Shown here: piece by piece, positions 1 to 6,435 of the stretch | Position numbering within the stretch: position 1 is the first letter of the stretch | Layout: every line of letters starts with the position of its first letter | Source: Thermodesulfovibrionales bacterium | GTDB lineage: Bacteria > Nitrospirota > Thermodesulfovibrionia > Thermodesulfovibrionales > SM23-35 | Assembly: GCA_022013235.1 (NCBI GenBank) | Contig: JAKLQR010000067.1 | Location: forward strand, 1 to 8,674 | DNA length: 8,674 nt | Direction of reading: 5' to 3' | Program-made: the position numbers and the translations under genes | Notes under the pieces: model-generated | Databases searched by the model: none | What the model saw: the letters and a program-made list of their open reading frames with translations, nothing else | What the model was told of the DNA's origin: nothing

Positions 1-1
1 A

Positions 2-145
2 AAAGACCTTTTGATAAAAGCCATGCAAAGGGCGAATGGCGTGGCTACCAAGGCTGCAAAACTCCTCGGGATGAGTTATAAGACATTCTGGTACCGGTGG
101 GAGAAGTTCAAGCTTAGTTCCCCAAAAAAGGATATCCTTCCCTAA
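2..145 (+). CDS. Fis-type HTH C-terminus of a probable sigma-54-dependent activator (5' end outside window)
   Basis: Only the last 47 residues and the TAA stop are in the window. Frame 2 reads a Fis-type helix-turn-helix: an 'LIKAMQRANG' helix, then 'TKAAKLLGMS' and 'YKTFWYRWEKF', followed by a short Lys/Pro-rich tail ending DILP. The pattern 'N-G-x-x-x-K-A-A-K-L-L-G-M-S' followed by an aromatic/basic recognition helix is the usual C-terminal DNA-binding module of NtrC-family enhancer-binding proteins. These use a AAA+ ATPase to activate sigma-54 RNA polymerase. The AAA+ and receiver domains would lie upstream and cannot be seen, so the NtrC-type assignment is inference; a stand-alone Fis-domain regulator is possible. 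A perfect sigma-54 promoter 50 bases past the stop supports the activator reading. Confidence 0.8.
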   Translation, partial: KDLLIKAMQRANGVATKAAKLLGMSYKTFWYRWEKFKLSSPKKDILP

Positions 146-156
146 AAGGGGATATC
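128..156 (+). promoter_or_regulatory. Candidate upstream activator sites: 12-bp palindrome plus repeated GGATATC
   Basis: AAGGATATCCTT at 128-139 is a perfect 12-bp palindrome overlapping the regulator's last codons. GGATATC occurs at 130-136 and again at 150-156, exactly 20 bp apart, about two helical turns. The two copies are centred near -87 and -68 relative to the start site predicted from the sigma-54 promoter at 195-210. That is a normal distance for enhancer-binding-protein sites. The sequences and spacing are seen directly; their role as binding sites is inference. Confidence 0.4.
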
Positions 157-194
157 ACACCCCCCCCAGGCTTATTCTATGCGGATTTCTTCCA

Positions 195-210
195 TGGCAT
201 AGCTTTTGCT
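195..210 (+). promoter_or_regulatory. Sigma-54 (RpoN) -24/-12 promoter
   Basis: TGGCATAGCTTTTGCT matches every specified position of the sigma-54 consensus TGGCAYRNNNNTTGCW. The invariant GG (196-197) and GC (208-209) are separated by the required 10 bases. Transcription would start near 221, giving a leader of about 60 nt before the ATG at 283. It lies between a Fis-HTH regulator gene and a gene with an optimal Shine-Dalgarno, on the correct strand. Initiation from it would require an activator ATPase, probably the product of the upstream gene. Confidence 0.8.
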
Positions 211-282
211 TTATTTATCGTTCTGAGGTCAGAGAGAAAAAACATTACAGACTTTATCCTAAAATGAAAGGAGGTGATTCTG

Positions 283-744
283 ATGAAGAAGACAATAGCG
301 ATTCTTGTTGCAGCACTCTTCGTATTCGCTCTTGCGTCAGTATCTTTTGCAGTAGATGCGAAGAAGGCAACGCCGGCTCCTGCGCCTATGGTGGAGAAAA
401 AGGAAGCTCCGGCAGCAGCAGCTGAGATGAAAAAGGCTCCGGCAAAGGTAAAACAGGTAACCGGTGAGGTCAAGGCAGTTGATACAAAGGCAATGACCCT
501 TACCGTTACGAAGAAGATGAAAACCAAGGCCGAAGATACTATGGTCACGGTGAATGACAAAACCAAGATAATGATGGGCAAGGACAAAAAACTCCTTGCA
601 GACCTCAAGGTTGGTGATAAGGTTACTGTCAAATACTCCGATGCCGATGGTAAGATGGTAGCTAAGAGTATAGCCATTAAGACAGAAGAGAAGAAGGCTG
701 AGGCAGCGACAAAACCGATGGAGAGACCGACAGGAAAGGAATAA
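283..744 (+). CDS. Secreted Lys/Ala-rich protein with a DUF5666-like beta domain
   Basis: The product has 153 residues. The start is ATG 283, not the GTG at 274, because an extended Shine-Dalgarno (AAAGGAGGTGAT, 267-278) sits just before it and the encoded N-terminus is a clean signal peptide: MKK, a hydrophobic core to about residue 19, and probable cleavage after SFA (residue 23). The mature protein has a Pro/Ala/Lys-rich linker (24-56), then a compact domain (about 58-133) with the pattern 'VTGEVKAVD...MTLTV...VTVNDKTKI...LADLKVGDKVTVKY...AKSIAI'. This resembles DUF5666-type small beta-barrels. A charged tail (134-153) follows. There are no cysteines or anchor, so a soluble periplasmic protein is likely. 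The domain call rests on pattern recognition and its function is unknown. Expression appears to be driven by the sigma-54 promoter at 195-210. Confidence 0.85.
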   Translation: MKKTIAILVAALFVFALASVSFAVDAKKATPAPAPMVEKKEAPAAAAEMKKAPAKVKQVTGEVKAVDTKAMTLTVTKKMKTKAEDTMVTVNDKTKIMMGKDKKLLADLKVGDKVTVKYSDADGKMVAKSIAIKTEEKKAEAATKPMERPTGKE

Positions 745-772
745 TTCTTTTTCTGTACCTGTACAATTTAGG

Positions 773-804
773 AATAGGGCGCTTACGATTGTGAGCGCCC
801 TATT
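773..804. terminator. Bidirectional hairpin between convergent genes
   Basis: AATAGGGCGCT (773-783) and AGCGCCCTATT (794-804) are perfectly complementary. Three more inner pairs (one G-U) give a 14-bp stem with a 4-base loop GATT. The flanking T-tracts are short on both strands, so termination efficiency is uncertain. The hairpin lies 29 bases past the stop of the secreted-protein gene. It also contains the TAG stop (800-802) of the convergent minus-strand gene, so it serves both. Confidence 0.7.
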
Positions 805-1834
805 GTTTGATCCTCGATTTGACCTTTTCCACGGTATCCTGAACACGGCATTGGTAGAAATCGTGTATCTTCCTGACCGTTTCAGGGTATGCTTCTATAA
901 TCTCTTGGAGGAGAAATTTGTCTATCTCTCTCACCTCGACATCATACAGGGCAATAACAGACGCTGTCCTGGGCCTTCCTGTCAGGAAGGCCACTTCTCC
1001 GAATACGTCGCCGGGGGAGAGAATGGCGAGTTCGATCTCTTTCCCGAGAATATGGGTAACAACTCTCGCCTGGCCCGATTGAATAATATAAATTGAATCT
1101 CCTGAATCCCCCTCTTCGATTATCGTCTGCCCTGCAGGATACATCTGAAGCGTGATATTCCCGATAAGGCGCTGTGCTTCCCCTCTCGGAAGGGGTGAAA
1201 ACAGAGAGGGCAGATCACAGGTAATGTCCTCCTCACTTCCGGACCTTCGGGCCGCTTCAGGTGTCTTTTCAGTGTGTGCTGTCTTCTCTATAAAATCCCC
1301 GGCTGGTGGTGAAGGGCTGACTTCAATTTCTTGTTCAGGTTTGTCCGGCAGTTCAAGAGGATGCGGTGTTTCCATGCCGGGCTGTTCTTCACCCGCTCCT
1401 GATTCTCCTTCCTCTTCCAGACCGAGAGGCATGCCTGTTTCCACTTCCTGTTTCTCTTCGAATGACTCTTTGATAATCTGCGCTCCAAGACCGGGGGTGA
1501 CAGATTTCGCAGCTTTTGCGCTTTCCAGTTCGATCATCAGTTCCTTGGATAATTTCAGCGCTTCATCGTTTTCCGGGTCAAGTCGGAGAATTATTTTATA
1601 CAGGGCGAGTGCCTTCTGGATGAAACCCTTGTTTTTCAGCAGCCATGCCGACTGGTGATAGGAAGCGATTGCATGGGGACTTTTGCCCATTCTCTGATAG
1701 ATATCCCCGAGTTTGAGATGTACCTGCGGGTTGTTTCTTTCAAGGATAGAGAGGTGTTCCAGGGCTCCCTTTGCTCCGGCCCAGTCCTCCTGCCTGACAG
1801 AACCGAAATACATCTCCCAGTAGTTTTTGCCCAT
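800..1834 (-). CDS. TPR-like / cyclic-nucleotide-binding domain protein
   Basis: The product has 344 residues. Start ATG at 1832-1834 is preceded on the minus strand by GGGAG with 6-nt spacing. Residues about 16-105 form amphipathic helix pairs of TPR type ('ALEHLSILERNNPQVHLKLG', 'AIASYHQSAW', 'ALALYKIILRLDPENDEAL'). Residues about 110-205 are a Glu/Pro-rich, probably disordered linker. Residues about 210-325 are a CRP/PKA-type cyclic-nucleotide-binding domain, including the phosphate-binding cassette FGEVAFLTGRPRTAS (278-292) with the expected Glu280 and Arg289. A C-terminal helix follows, with no helix-turn-helix. It is therefore not a CRP-like transcription factor; a cytoplasmic sensor or scaffold acting through TPR contacts is inferred. 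There is no signal peptide or membrane segment. Ligand and partner are unknown. Confidence 0.9.
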   Translation of the reverse strand: MGKNYWEMYFGSVRQEDWAGAKGALEHLSILERNNPQVHLKLGDIYQRMGKSPHAIASYHQSAWLLKNKGFIQKALALYKIILRLDPENDEALKLSKELMIELESAKAAKSVTPGLGAQIIKESFEEKQEVETGMPLGLEEEGESGAGEEQPGMETPHPLELPDKPEQEIEVSPSPPAGDFIEKTAHTEKTPEAARRSGSEEDITCDLPSLFSPLPRGEAQRLIGNITLQMYPAGQTIIEEGDSGDSIYIIQSGQARVVTHILGKEIELAILSPGDVFGEVAFLTGRPRTASVIALYDVEVREIDKFLLQEIIEAYPETVRKIHDFYQCRVQDTVEKVKSRIKQ

Positions 1835-1865
1835 CGCCTTCTCCCGATATCTCCGGATTGCTTGT

Positions 1866-1909
1866 CCTGGAGCGATCTCTCTCCGGAATCCTCAATTTTA
1901 TGCTCCAGG
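1866..1909. repeat. 8-bp inverted repeat in the divergent intergenic region
   Basis: CCTGGAGC (1866-1873) and GCTCCAGG (1902-1909) are perfect inverted copies separated by 28 bp. They lie between the divergent starts of the cyclic-nucleotide-binding gene and dapL. A two-site operator or a cruciform is possible, but two 8-mers could also pair by chance. Confidence 0.3.
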
Positions 1910-1924
1910 CTTTTGGATATAGTA

Positions 1925-1930
1925 TATAAT
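1925..1930 (+). promoter_or_regulatory. dapL: Possible -10 element for dapL
   Basis: A perfect TATAAT lies 28 bases before the chosen dapL start, within an AT-rich stretch (1911-1944). No convincing -35 hexamer or extended -10 is visible at the right spacing, so this is only a candidate. Confidence 0.3.
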
Positions 1931-1957
1931 ATATCATTAAAAAACAGGAGGTTCTTC

Positions 1958-3136
1958 TTGAAGAAAAAGGTCTCTGTCGAACCGGCTTACCGTATCAGGC
2001 ATCTCCCCCCATATCTTTTTGCAGAGATAGACAGAATGAAGCAGAAAGAAAATAAAAAAGGGACTGACCTCATTGACCTCAGCATCGGGGACCCTGATAT
2101 CCCCACCCCGAAGCATATTGTGAAAGCGATGAAAAGGGCTGTTGAAAACCCGGAACACCACCGCTATCCTTCATATGAAGGGATGCTGCCTTACAGGGAA
2201 GCGGTAGCGCGATGGTATAAAAAGAGATTTGACGTAGTGCTTTCCCCGGAGAATGAGGTGCTTTCCTTAATCGGCTCAAAGGAGGGAATAGGGCATATAC
2301 CATTGGCGTTTGTGAATCCCGGAGATATTGTGCTGGTCCCCTCTCCAGGCTATCCTGTATATGCTGTAGGTACACTCTTTGCCGGGGGAAAGAGCCATTT
2401 CATGCCGCTTCTGGAGAAGAACGGTTTCTTGCCTGATCTGGAGAAAATACCCGTGGCAGTACTCAAAAAAGCGAAACTCATGTTCATCAATTATCCCAAC
2501 AATCCGACATCTGCAGGCGCTGATGCGAAATTCTTCAGAAACGTGATCAGATTGGCCCGCCAGTACAATATTATCGTATGTCACGACGCCTCATATACAG
2601 AGATATTTTACGAGAAGAGACCTTTGAGCTTCATGGAAATTCCCGGTGCGAGGGATGTCGGCATCGAGTTCCATTCCCTTTCCAAGACATATAATATGAC
2701 GGGGTGGAGAATTGGCTATGCGGTCGGCAATAAGCACATCCTTGCAGGTCTCGGGAAGATAAAGACGAACATTGATTCAGGAGTTTTCCAGGCGGTTCAG
2801 GAAGCGGCGATAACCGCCCTTGATACCGACGACCGGGTCCTTTCAACTATAAGAAAGACATATCGGGAAAGGCGGGATACACTCTGTGAAGGATTAACGA
2901 AACTCGGCTTGAGCCTGAGAAAACCGGATGCCACCTTCTATATCTGGGCAAGGGTTCCGTCAAGGTTCAATTCCATGAGTTTTGTTGCACACATACTGAA
3001 CAAAGCAGGGGTGCTTACTACACCCGGCAACGGGTTCGGATCTGCGGGGGAGGGGTATGTACGGTTTGCATTGACAGCGCCTGTTCACAGGATACACGAA
3101 GCAGTGGAAAGGATCGGGAAGAGCCTTTCCTATTGA
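1958..3136 (+). CDS. dapL: LL-diaminopimelate aminotransferase (class I/II PLP aminotransferase)
   Basis: The product has 392 residues, close to the usual 390-410 for bacterial DapL. The start is TTG 1958: AGGAGG (1946-1951) is 6 nt upstream, and the frame 5' of it runs into the divergent gene and encodes nothing family-like. DapL converts tetrahydrodipicolinate directly to LL-diaminopimelate with glutamate as amino donor, for lysine and peptidoglycan. Visible features are the N-terminal 'LSIGDPDIPTP' (41-51), 'INYPNNPTSAGA' (177-188) with cofactor-contacting Asn182, Asp210 for the pyridine nitrogen, Tyr213, PLP lysine Lys243 in 'SLSKTYNMTGWRIGY', Arg251 for the phosphate, and Arg369 for the substrate carboxylate. 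The aminotransferase fold is certain. The DapL specificity rests on overall pattern and length; a related fold-type I transaminase is the alternative. folK follows about 200 bp downstream. Confidence 0.85.
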   Translation: MKKKVSVEPAYRIRHLPPYLFAEIDRMKQKENKKGTDLIDLSIGDPDIPTPKHIVKAMKRAVENPEHHRYPSYEGMLPYREAVARWYKKRFDVVLSPENEVLSLIGSKEGIGHIPLAFVNPGDIVLVPSPGYPVYAVGTLFAGGKSHFMPLLEKNGFLPDLEKIPVAVLKKAKLMFINYPNNPTSAGADAKFFRNVIRLARQYNIIVCHDASYTEIFYEKRPLSFMEIPGARDVGIEFHSLSKTYNMTGWRIGYAVGNKHILAGLGKIKTNIDSGVFQAVQEAAITALDTDDRVLSTIRKTYRERRDTLCEGLTKLGLSLRKPDATFYIWARVPSRFNSMSFVAHILNKAGVLTTPGNGFGSAGEGYVRFALTAPVHRIHEAVERIGKSLSY

Positions 3137-3334
3137 CAGAAACAGTCCCGATGAGATAGATTGAGACAGATGCCGTATCAGTGCGGGCAGTCCCGGAATA
3201 CCCATGATACATGCGGGATAAGATCATACAATTGATATACTACATGATTGCTTCTTTTGACCCCTACCCGTTATGATAAAGCACATCTCCAAACCCTGAG
3301 AGAGGGAATTTTTAAAAGAATATCGGGGGGGCAG

Positions 3335-3799
3335 TTGTACACTGCGTATATCGGCATTGGCTCTAATCTTGGCGACAGGAAGAAAAACTGTGAATGCGCG
3401 ATAGAGCTTCTGCAGCAACAGGGAGTTTCTGTCAGGCAACGCTCTTCCCTCCGCGAGACTCAACCCTGGGGCAACAAAAACCAGCCGTTGTTCCTGAACA
3501 TGGCAATTGAGGTCGAAACGGACTGTACGCCCCGGGAACTGCTCGCAATACTCAAGGAAATTGAAACCAGGGTCGGGAGAAAGAAGACCTCTCCATGGGG
3601 TCCCCGTATCATTGATCTCGATATCCTTATTTATAATGCAATGGTGATTAAGAGCAGGGAACTCACCATTCCGCATCCCTTCATGCATGAGCGGGATTTT
3701 GTGCTGCAGCCCCTGGACGAGATTGCTCCTGAACTTGTGCATCCCGTATTGAAAAAAAATATGAGAGAACTTCTCAAGTCATGTGCAGAGGAGCGTTAA
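3335..3799 (+). CDS. folK: 2-amino-4-hydroxy-6-hydroxymethyldihydropteridine pyrophosphokinase (HPPK)
   Basis: This enzyme transfers pyrophosphate from ATP to 6-hydroxymethyl-7,8-dihydropterin, the step before dihydropteroate synthase in folate synthesis. From TTG 3335 it has 154 residues (E. coli FolK has about 159) and begins MYTAYIGIGSNLGDR, as the family does. Other hallmarks are 'ETQPWGNKNQPLFLNMAI' (41-58), 'WGPRIIDLDILIY' (88-100) with Mg-binding Asp94 and Asp96, and 'TIPHPFMHERDFVLQPLDEIAPEL' split across residues 111-134. The frame stays open to an upstream TTG at 3248, but the extra 29 residues do not look like FolK and no ribosome site precedes them. The G-run at 3325-3331 before TTG 3335 is only a fair Shine-Dalgarno, so the exact start is uncertain. 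The diguanylate cyclase gene follows 6 nt after the stop, probably in one transcript. Confidence 0.92.
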   Translation: MYTAYIGIGSNLGDRKKNCECAIELLQQQGVSVRQRSSLRETQPWGNKNQPLFLNMAIEVETDCTPRELLAILKEIETRVGRKKTSPWGPRIIDLDILIYNAMVIKSRELTIPHPFMHERDFVLQPLDEIAPELVHPVLKKNMRELLKSCAEER

Positions 3800-3805
3800 G
3801 GGGAA

Positions 3806-5803
3806 ATGGAAAGAGAGAACATTGAGAGTTTATCCCTCCTGCAGACCCATCTGTCGAGATTGACAGGACTTCCCCTCTCCCTCCACAGAGCTGACGGGAC
3901 AGTCATCCTGCCGCCGGTCAGAGAAGACAAGTTCCTCGCAACCATTCAGTCTTCACCCAAAGGCAGTGAAAGCTACCAGGACTTTATCCAGAAGCAAATC
4001 AGGCTGGTGGCGCAAAGAGACGATGTGTCCATGATCCAGGGGCCGGCGGGTGAATACCATTGTTTTATCCCTGTGTCTTTTAATAATACGGTGTATATTA
4101 TTGCGGGCGGCGGCGTATACCTTTCTCGGGGAGATTTCGAGAATTTTTACAGGAAACAAGGGTATGCATTCGGCCTGAACCCCCAGCACCTGAAGTCCTG
4201 GTATCCTGTGATCATCCAGAAAGACCTGGCCGATCTCCAGGAGACTATACGGTTCATCCGTTCCCTCTTCAGTCTTGTCCTGAAAGGGAACTTTCAGAAC
4301 AGTCTTACAGAAAAACGGTATAAACTGATGAAAGTTTTCATCGGCCTCCTATCCGATCTCAAGTTGGATAAGCAGAGCGACGAAGTGTATGACGTGGTGA
4401 TCGACGTCATGCTTTTCCTCTTCCAGGTGGACAGCATATCGATTATGGTGAAAGAGAACGGCCATTTTATTCCGAAAAGGAGCGGCGGAAGATTCCGGGA
4501 TTCCCTGCAGTCCCTGAAATTGCCATTCGCCGGGATTGTATCCGAGGTGCTCGAAAAGCAGTGCCCCATCTTTTCTGAATCTGCCATGGAATTCCTGCGT
4601 CTGAAGATGAGTGAAGAGATAACATCGGTCCACCTCTTTCCGATTCTCTCGGAGAATGCAGTGCAGGGCCTTCTCTGTATTTACAATTCATCCATTGATC
4701 AGGAGAATGCGGATATCGTCTCGGAGATATGCCGGATAGTAGGGTTTGTCTTCAGGATAATAGAATTGCAGGGTACTTTTTCGCGGTATATGCAGGAAAT
4801 GGACATCCTGAACACCGCTGCAGAGAAGATAACGCCTATGAAGGAGCCGGACGTTCTCTATGAGGCTATCCTTGAAACTTCTGTGCATCTTGCCGCAGCG
4901 GAGAAGGGATCTCTCATGCTGATAGACAGCGATGAATCATATCTTACCATCAAGGCTGCGCGGGGCATACACAGAAGACTGCTCGGCGAAATCAAGATCA
5001 GGGAAGGGGAGGGTATCGCAGGAAGGGTTTTCAGAGAAGGGATACCGCTCATTGTTGAAGATATTGAGAAGGATGAGGGCGTCTTTACAAAAAGGAAACC
5101 GAAGTATAAGACAGGTTCTTTTATCAGCATCCCCCTCAAGATCGGCGACCAGACGATAGGGGTGCTGAACATATCCGATAAAATAAGCGGCGAGGTGTTT
5201 TCAAAGGACGATCTGATACTGCTCCGTTCTTTTGCATCATATGCAACGATAGCGCTCGAGCGCTCGAACTATTACTCCCTCGTAGGACGCCTGAGGGAAT
5301 TATCCATCACCGATTCACTCACTGGTCTCTTTAACCGGCGTTATTTTGAAGACAGGTTTTTTGAAGAACTCCAGCGGTCTAAACGCCATGGACTTTCTTT
5401 TTCTCTTGCCATGATAGATGTCGACGATTTCAAGCTTTTCAATGACACGGAAGGGCATCTTGCAGGCGACGAGATTCTCAAATCCGTGGCCTATGGCGCA
5501 AAAGAATGCCTGCGGGTTATCGATGTGTTTGCCCGTTTCGGCGGCGAGGAGTTTGTCGTGATTATGCCGCAGACAACCAGAGAAGAAGCATTCATGGTTG
5601 CAGAGAGGATCAGAATATGGTTCAAGGAACGCATCCTCCCCACATGGAATACCTATCCGAGGGAGCATCTGACCGTCAGCATCGGGATTGCCACCTTCCC
5701 GTATGACGGAGAGGACAGAAAAGAACTGCTCAGGAACGCCGATAAGGCGCTGTACCGCGCAAAGATGGAGGGGAAAGACAAGGTTGTGCTCTGGACTGAC
5801 TGA
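3806..5803 (+). CDS. Diguanylate cyclase: degenerate PocR-like, GAF, GAF, GGDEF
   Basis: The product has 665 residues and no signal peptide or membrane segment, so it should be cytoplasmic. Residues about 8-135 resemble a PocR-type ligand-sensing domain ('LSRLTGLPLSLHRADGTVI', 'IQSSPKGSESY', 'FIPVSFNNTVYIIAGGGVYL') but lack the cysteines typical of that family. Residues about 170-320 form a divergent GAF domain and about 330-486 a typical one ('GEGIAGRVF', 'GSFISIPLKIGDQTIGVLNISD'). Residues 495-664 are a GGDEF domain: Asp538 and Asp541 in 'MIDVDDFKLFND', the active site GGEEF at 579-583, and RVID at 570-573 in the normal inhibitory-site position five residues ahead. It should make c-di-GMP from two GTP under product inhibition. 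ATG 3806 is 6 nt after the folK stop with GGGGAA close by, suggesting translational coupling. The signals sensed are unknown. Confidence 0.95.
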   Translation: MERENIESLSLLQTHLSRLTGLPLSLHRADGTVILPPVREDKFLATIQSSPKGSESYQDFIQKQIRLVAQRDDVSMIQGPAGEYHCFIPVSFNNTVYIIAGGGVYLSRGDFENFYRKQGYAFGLNPQHLKSWYPVIIQKDLADLQETIRFIRSLFSLVLKGNFQNSLTEKRYKLMKVFIGLLSDLKLDKQSDEVYDVVIDVMLFLFQVDSISIMVKENGHFIPKRSGGRFRDSLQSLKLPFAGIVSEVLEKQCPIFSESAMEFLRLKMSEEITSVHLFPILSENAVQGLLCIYNSSIDQENADIVSEICRIVGFVFRIIELQGTFSRYMQEMDILNTAAEKITPMKEPDVLYEAILETSVHLAAAEKGSLMLIDSDESYLTIKAARGIHRRLLGEIKIREGEGIAGRVFREGIPLIVEDIEKDEGVFTKRKPKYKTGSFISIPLKIGDQTIGVLNISDKISGEVFSKDDLILLRSFASYATIALERSNYYSLVGRLRELSITDSLTGLFNRRYFEDRFFEELQRSKRHGLSFSLAMIDVDDFKLFNDTEGHLAGDEILKSVAYGAKECLRVIDVFARFGGEEFVVIMPQTTREEAFMVAERIRIWFKERILPTWNTYPREHLTVSIGIATFPYDGEDRKELLRNADKALYRAKMEGKDKVVLWTD

Positions 5804-5812
5804 GCAGTTTTT
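5795..5812 (+). terminator. Weak candidate terminator for the diguanylate cyclase gene
   Basis: ACTG (5795-5798) pairs with CAGT (5805-5808) across a 6-base loop. Two further outer G-U pairs are possible, and a run of five T ends at 5812. The hairpin overlaps the stop codon. The stem is short, so this is tentative. Confidence 0.25.
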
Positions 5813-5815
5813 GTA

Positions 5816-6427
5816 TCAGGCCTTTTTTACCCAATCTCCAAAATTTCTCAATATCCGGAGACCGGTCTCCTGACTTTTTTCAGGATGGAACTGAGTCGCA
5901 ACGATGTTCTCTTTCCAAATCATCGAGGTGAAGCTGATGCCGTACTCTGTCATACCCGCTGTTACCGCAGGGTCCGCAGGCGCGACAAAATATGAGTGCA
6001 CGAAATAGACATATGAGTTGTCGGGTATGTCCTCAAAAATAGGGGGCCTTTTCAGGAGGCTTACCGTATTCCACCCCATATGCGGCACCTTGAGGTCGAT
6101 CCGGAACCTCACGACCTTCCCGGGCAGAATATCAAGTCCCTTATAGTTGCCGAATTCTTCGGACTCGGTAAACAGAAGCTGGAGGCCGAGGCATATCCCC
6201 AGATACGGCTTGCCGCTTGCTATAGATTTTGCGATTGGTTCGATCAGAGACAGGGCGTCGAGGTTCCTCATGCAGTCCCTGAATGCGCCGACACCCGGGA
6301 GCACCACTGCCTGGGCGTTCTCTATAGATTTGGCATCAGAGACGACACGGGCGTCGACCCCGACTTTCTGGAAGCCTTTTTCGACGCTCCTGAGGTTGCC
6401 CATGCCGTAATCAACAATCGCAATCAT
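5816..6427 (-). CDS. hisH: Imidazole glycerol phosphate synthase, glutaminase subunit
   Basis: The product has 203 residues, normal for HisH. It hydrolyses glutamine and channels ammonia to HisF, which makes imidazole glycerol phosphate and AICAR in histidine synthesis. It begins 'MIAIVDYGMGNLRSVEKGF', carries the oxyanion motif PGVGAF (44-49), the nucleophile Cys79 in 'GICLGLQLLF', and His181 and Glu183 in 'TQFHPEKSQ', giving a complete triad. 'PHMGWN' (115-120) is also typical. The start is ATG at 6425-6427; no Shine-Dalgarno precedes it. hisF and hisA, its usual neighbours, are not in this window. Its 3' end faces the diguanylate cyclase gene 12 bases away. Confidence 0.96.
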   Translation of the reverse strand: MIAIVDYGMGNLRSVEKGFQKVGVDARVVSDAKSIENAQAVVLPGVGAFRDCMRNLDALSLIEPIAKSIASGKPYLGICLGLQLLFTESEEFGNYKGLDILPGKVVRFRIDLKVPHMGWNTVSLLKRPPIFEDIPDNSYVYFVHSYFVAPADPAVTAGMTEYGISFTSMIWKENIVATQFHPEKSQETGLRILRNFGDWVKKA

Positions 6428-6435
6428 AAAGTTTT

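Noticed and set aside
160..167. Run of eight C upstream of the sigma-54 promoter
   Set aside because: A homopolymer with no recognised role; could reflect slippage or sequencing uncertainty.
221..282. Riboswitch, such as a c-di-GMP aptamer, in the leader of the secreted-protein gene
   Set aside because: The predicted leader is about 60 nt with no recognisable aptamer core, too short for known c-di-GMP aptamers.
1655..1957. Long N-terminal extension of the dapL frame
   Set aside because: It overlaps the divergent gene, has no DapL similarity, and a good ribosome site precedes the internal TTG at 1958.
3106..3130. GGAAAGG/CCTTTCC hairpin at the end of dapL
   Set aside because: It has an 11-base loop and no T-tract, and overlaps coding sequence; not a credible terminator.
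3248..3334. 29-residue N-terminal extension of FolK from TTG 3248
   Set aside because: There is no ribosome site and the residues do not resemble FolK, which normally starts just before YIGIGSN.
5251..5264. AGCGCTCGAGCGCT, a perfect 14-bp palindrome with a tandem GCGCTCGA
   Set aside because: It lies inside the GAF-2 coding region (residues ALER) and is explained by codon choice; nothing suggests regulation there.
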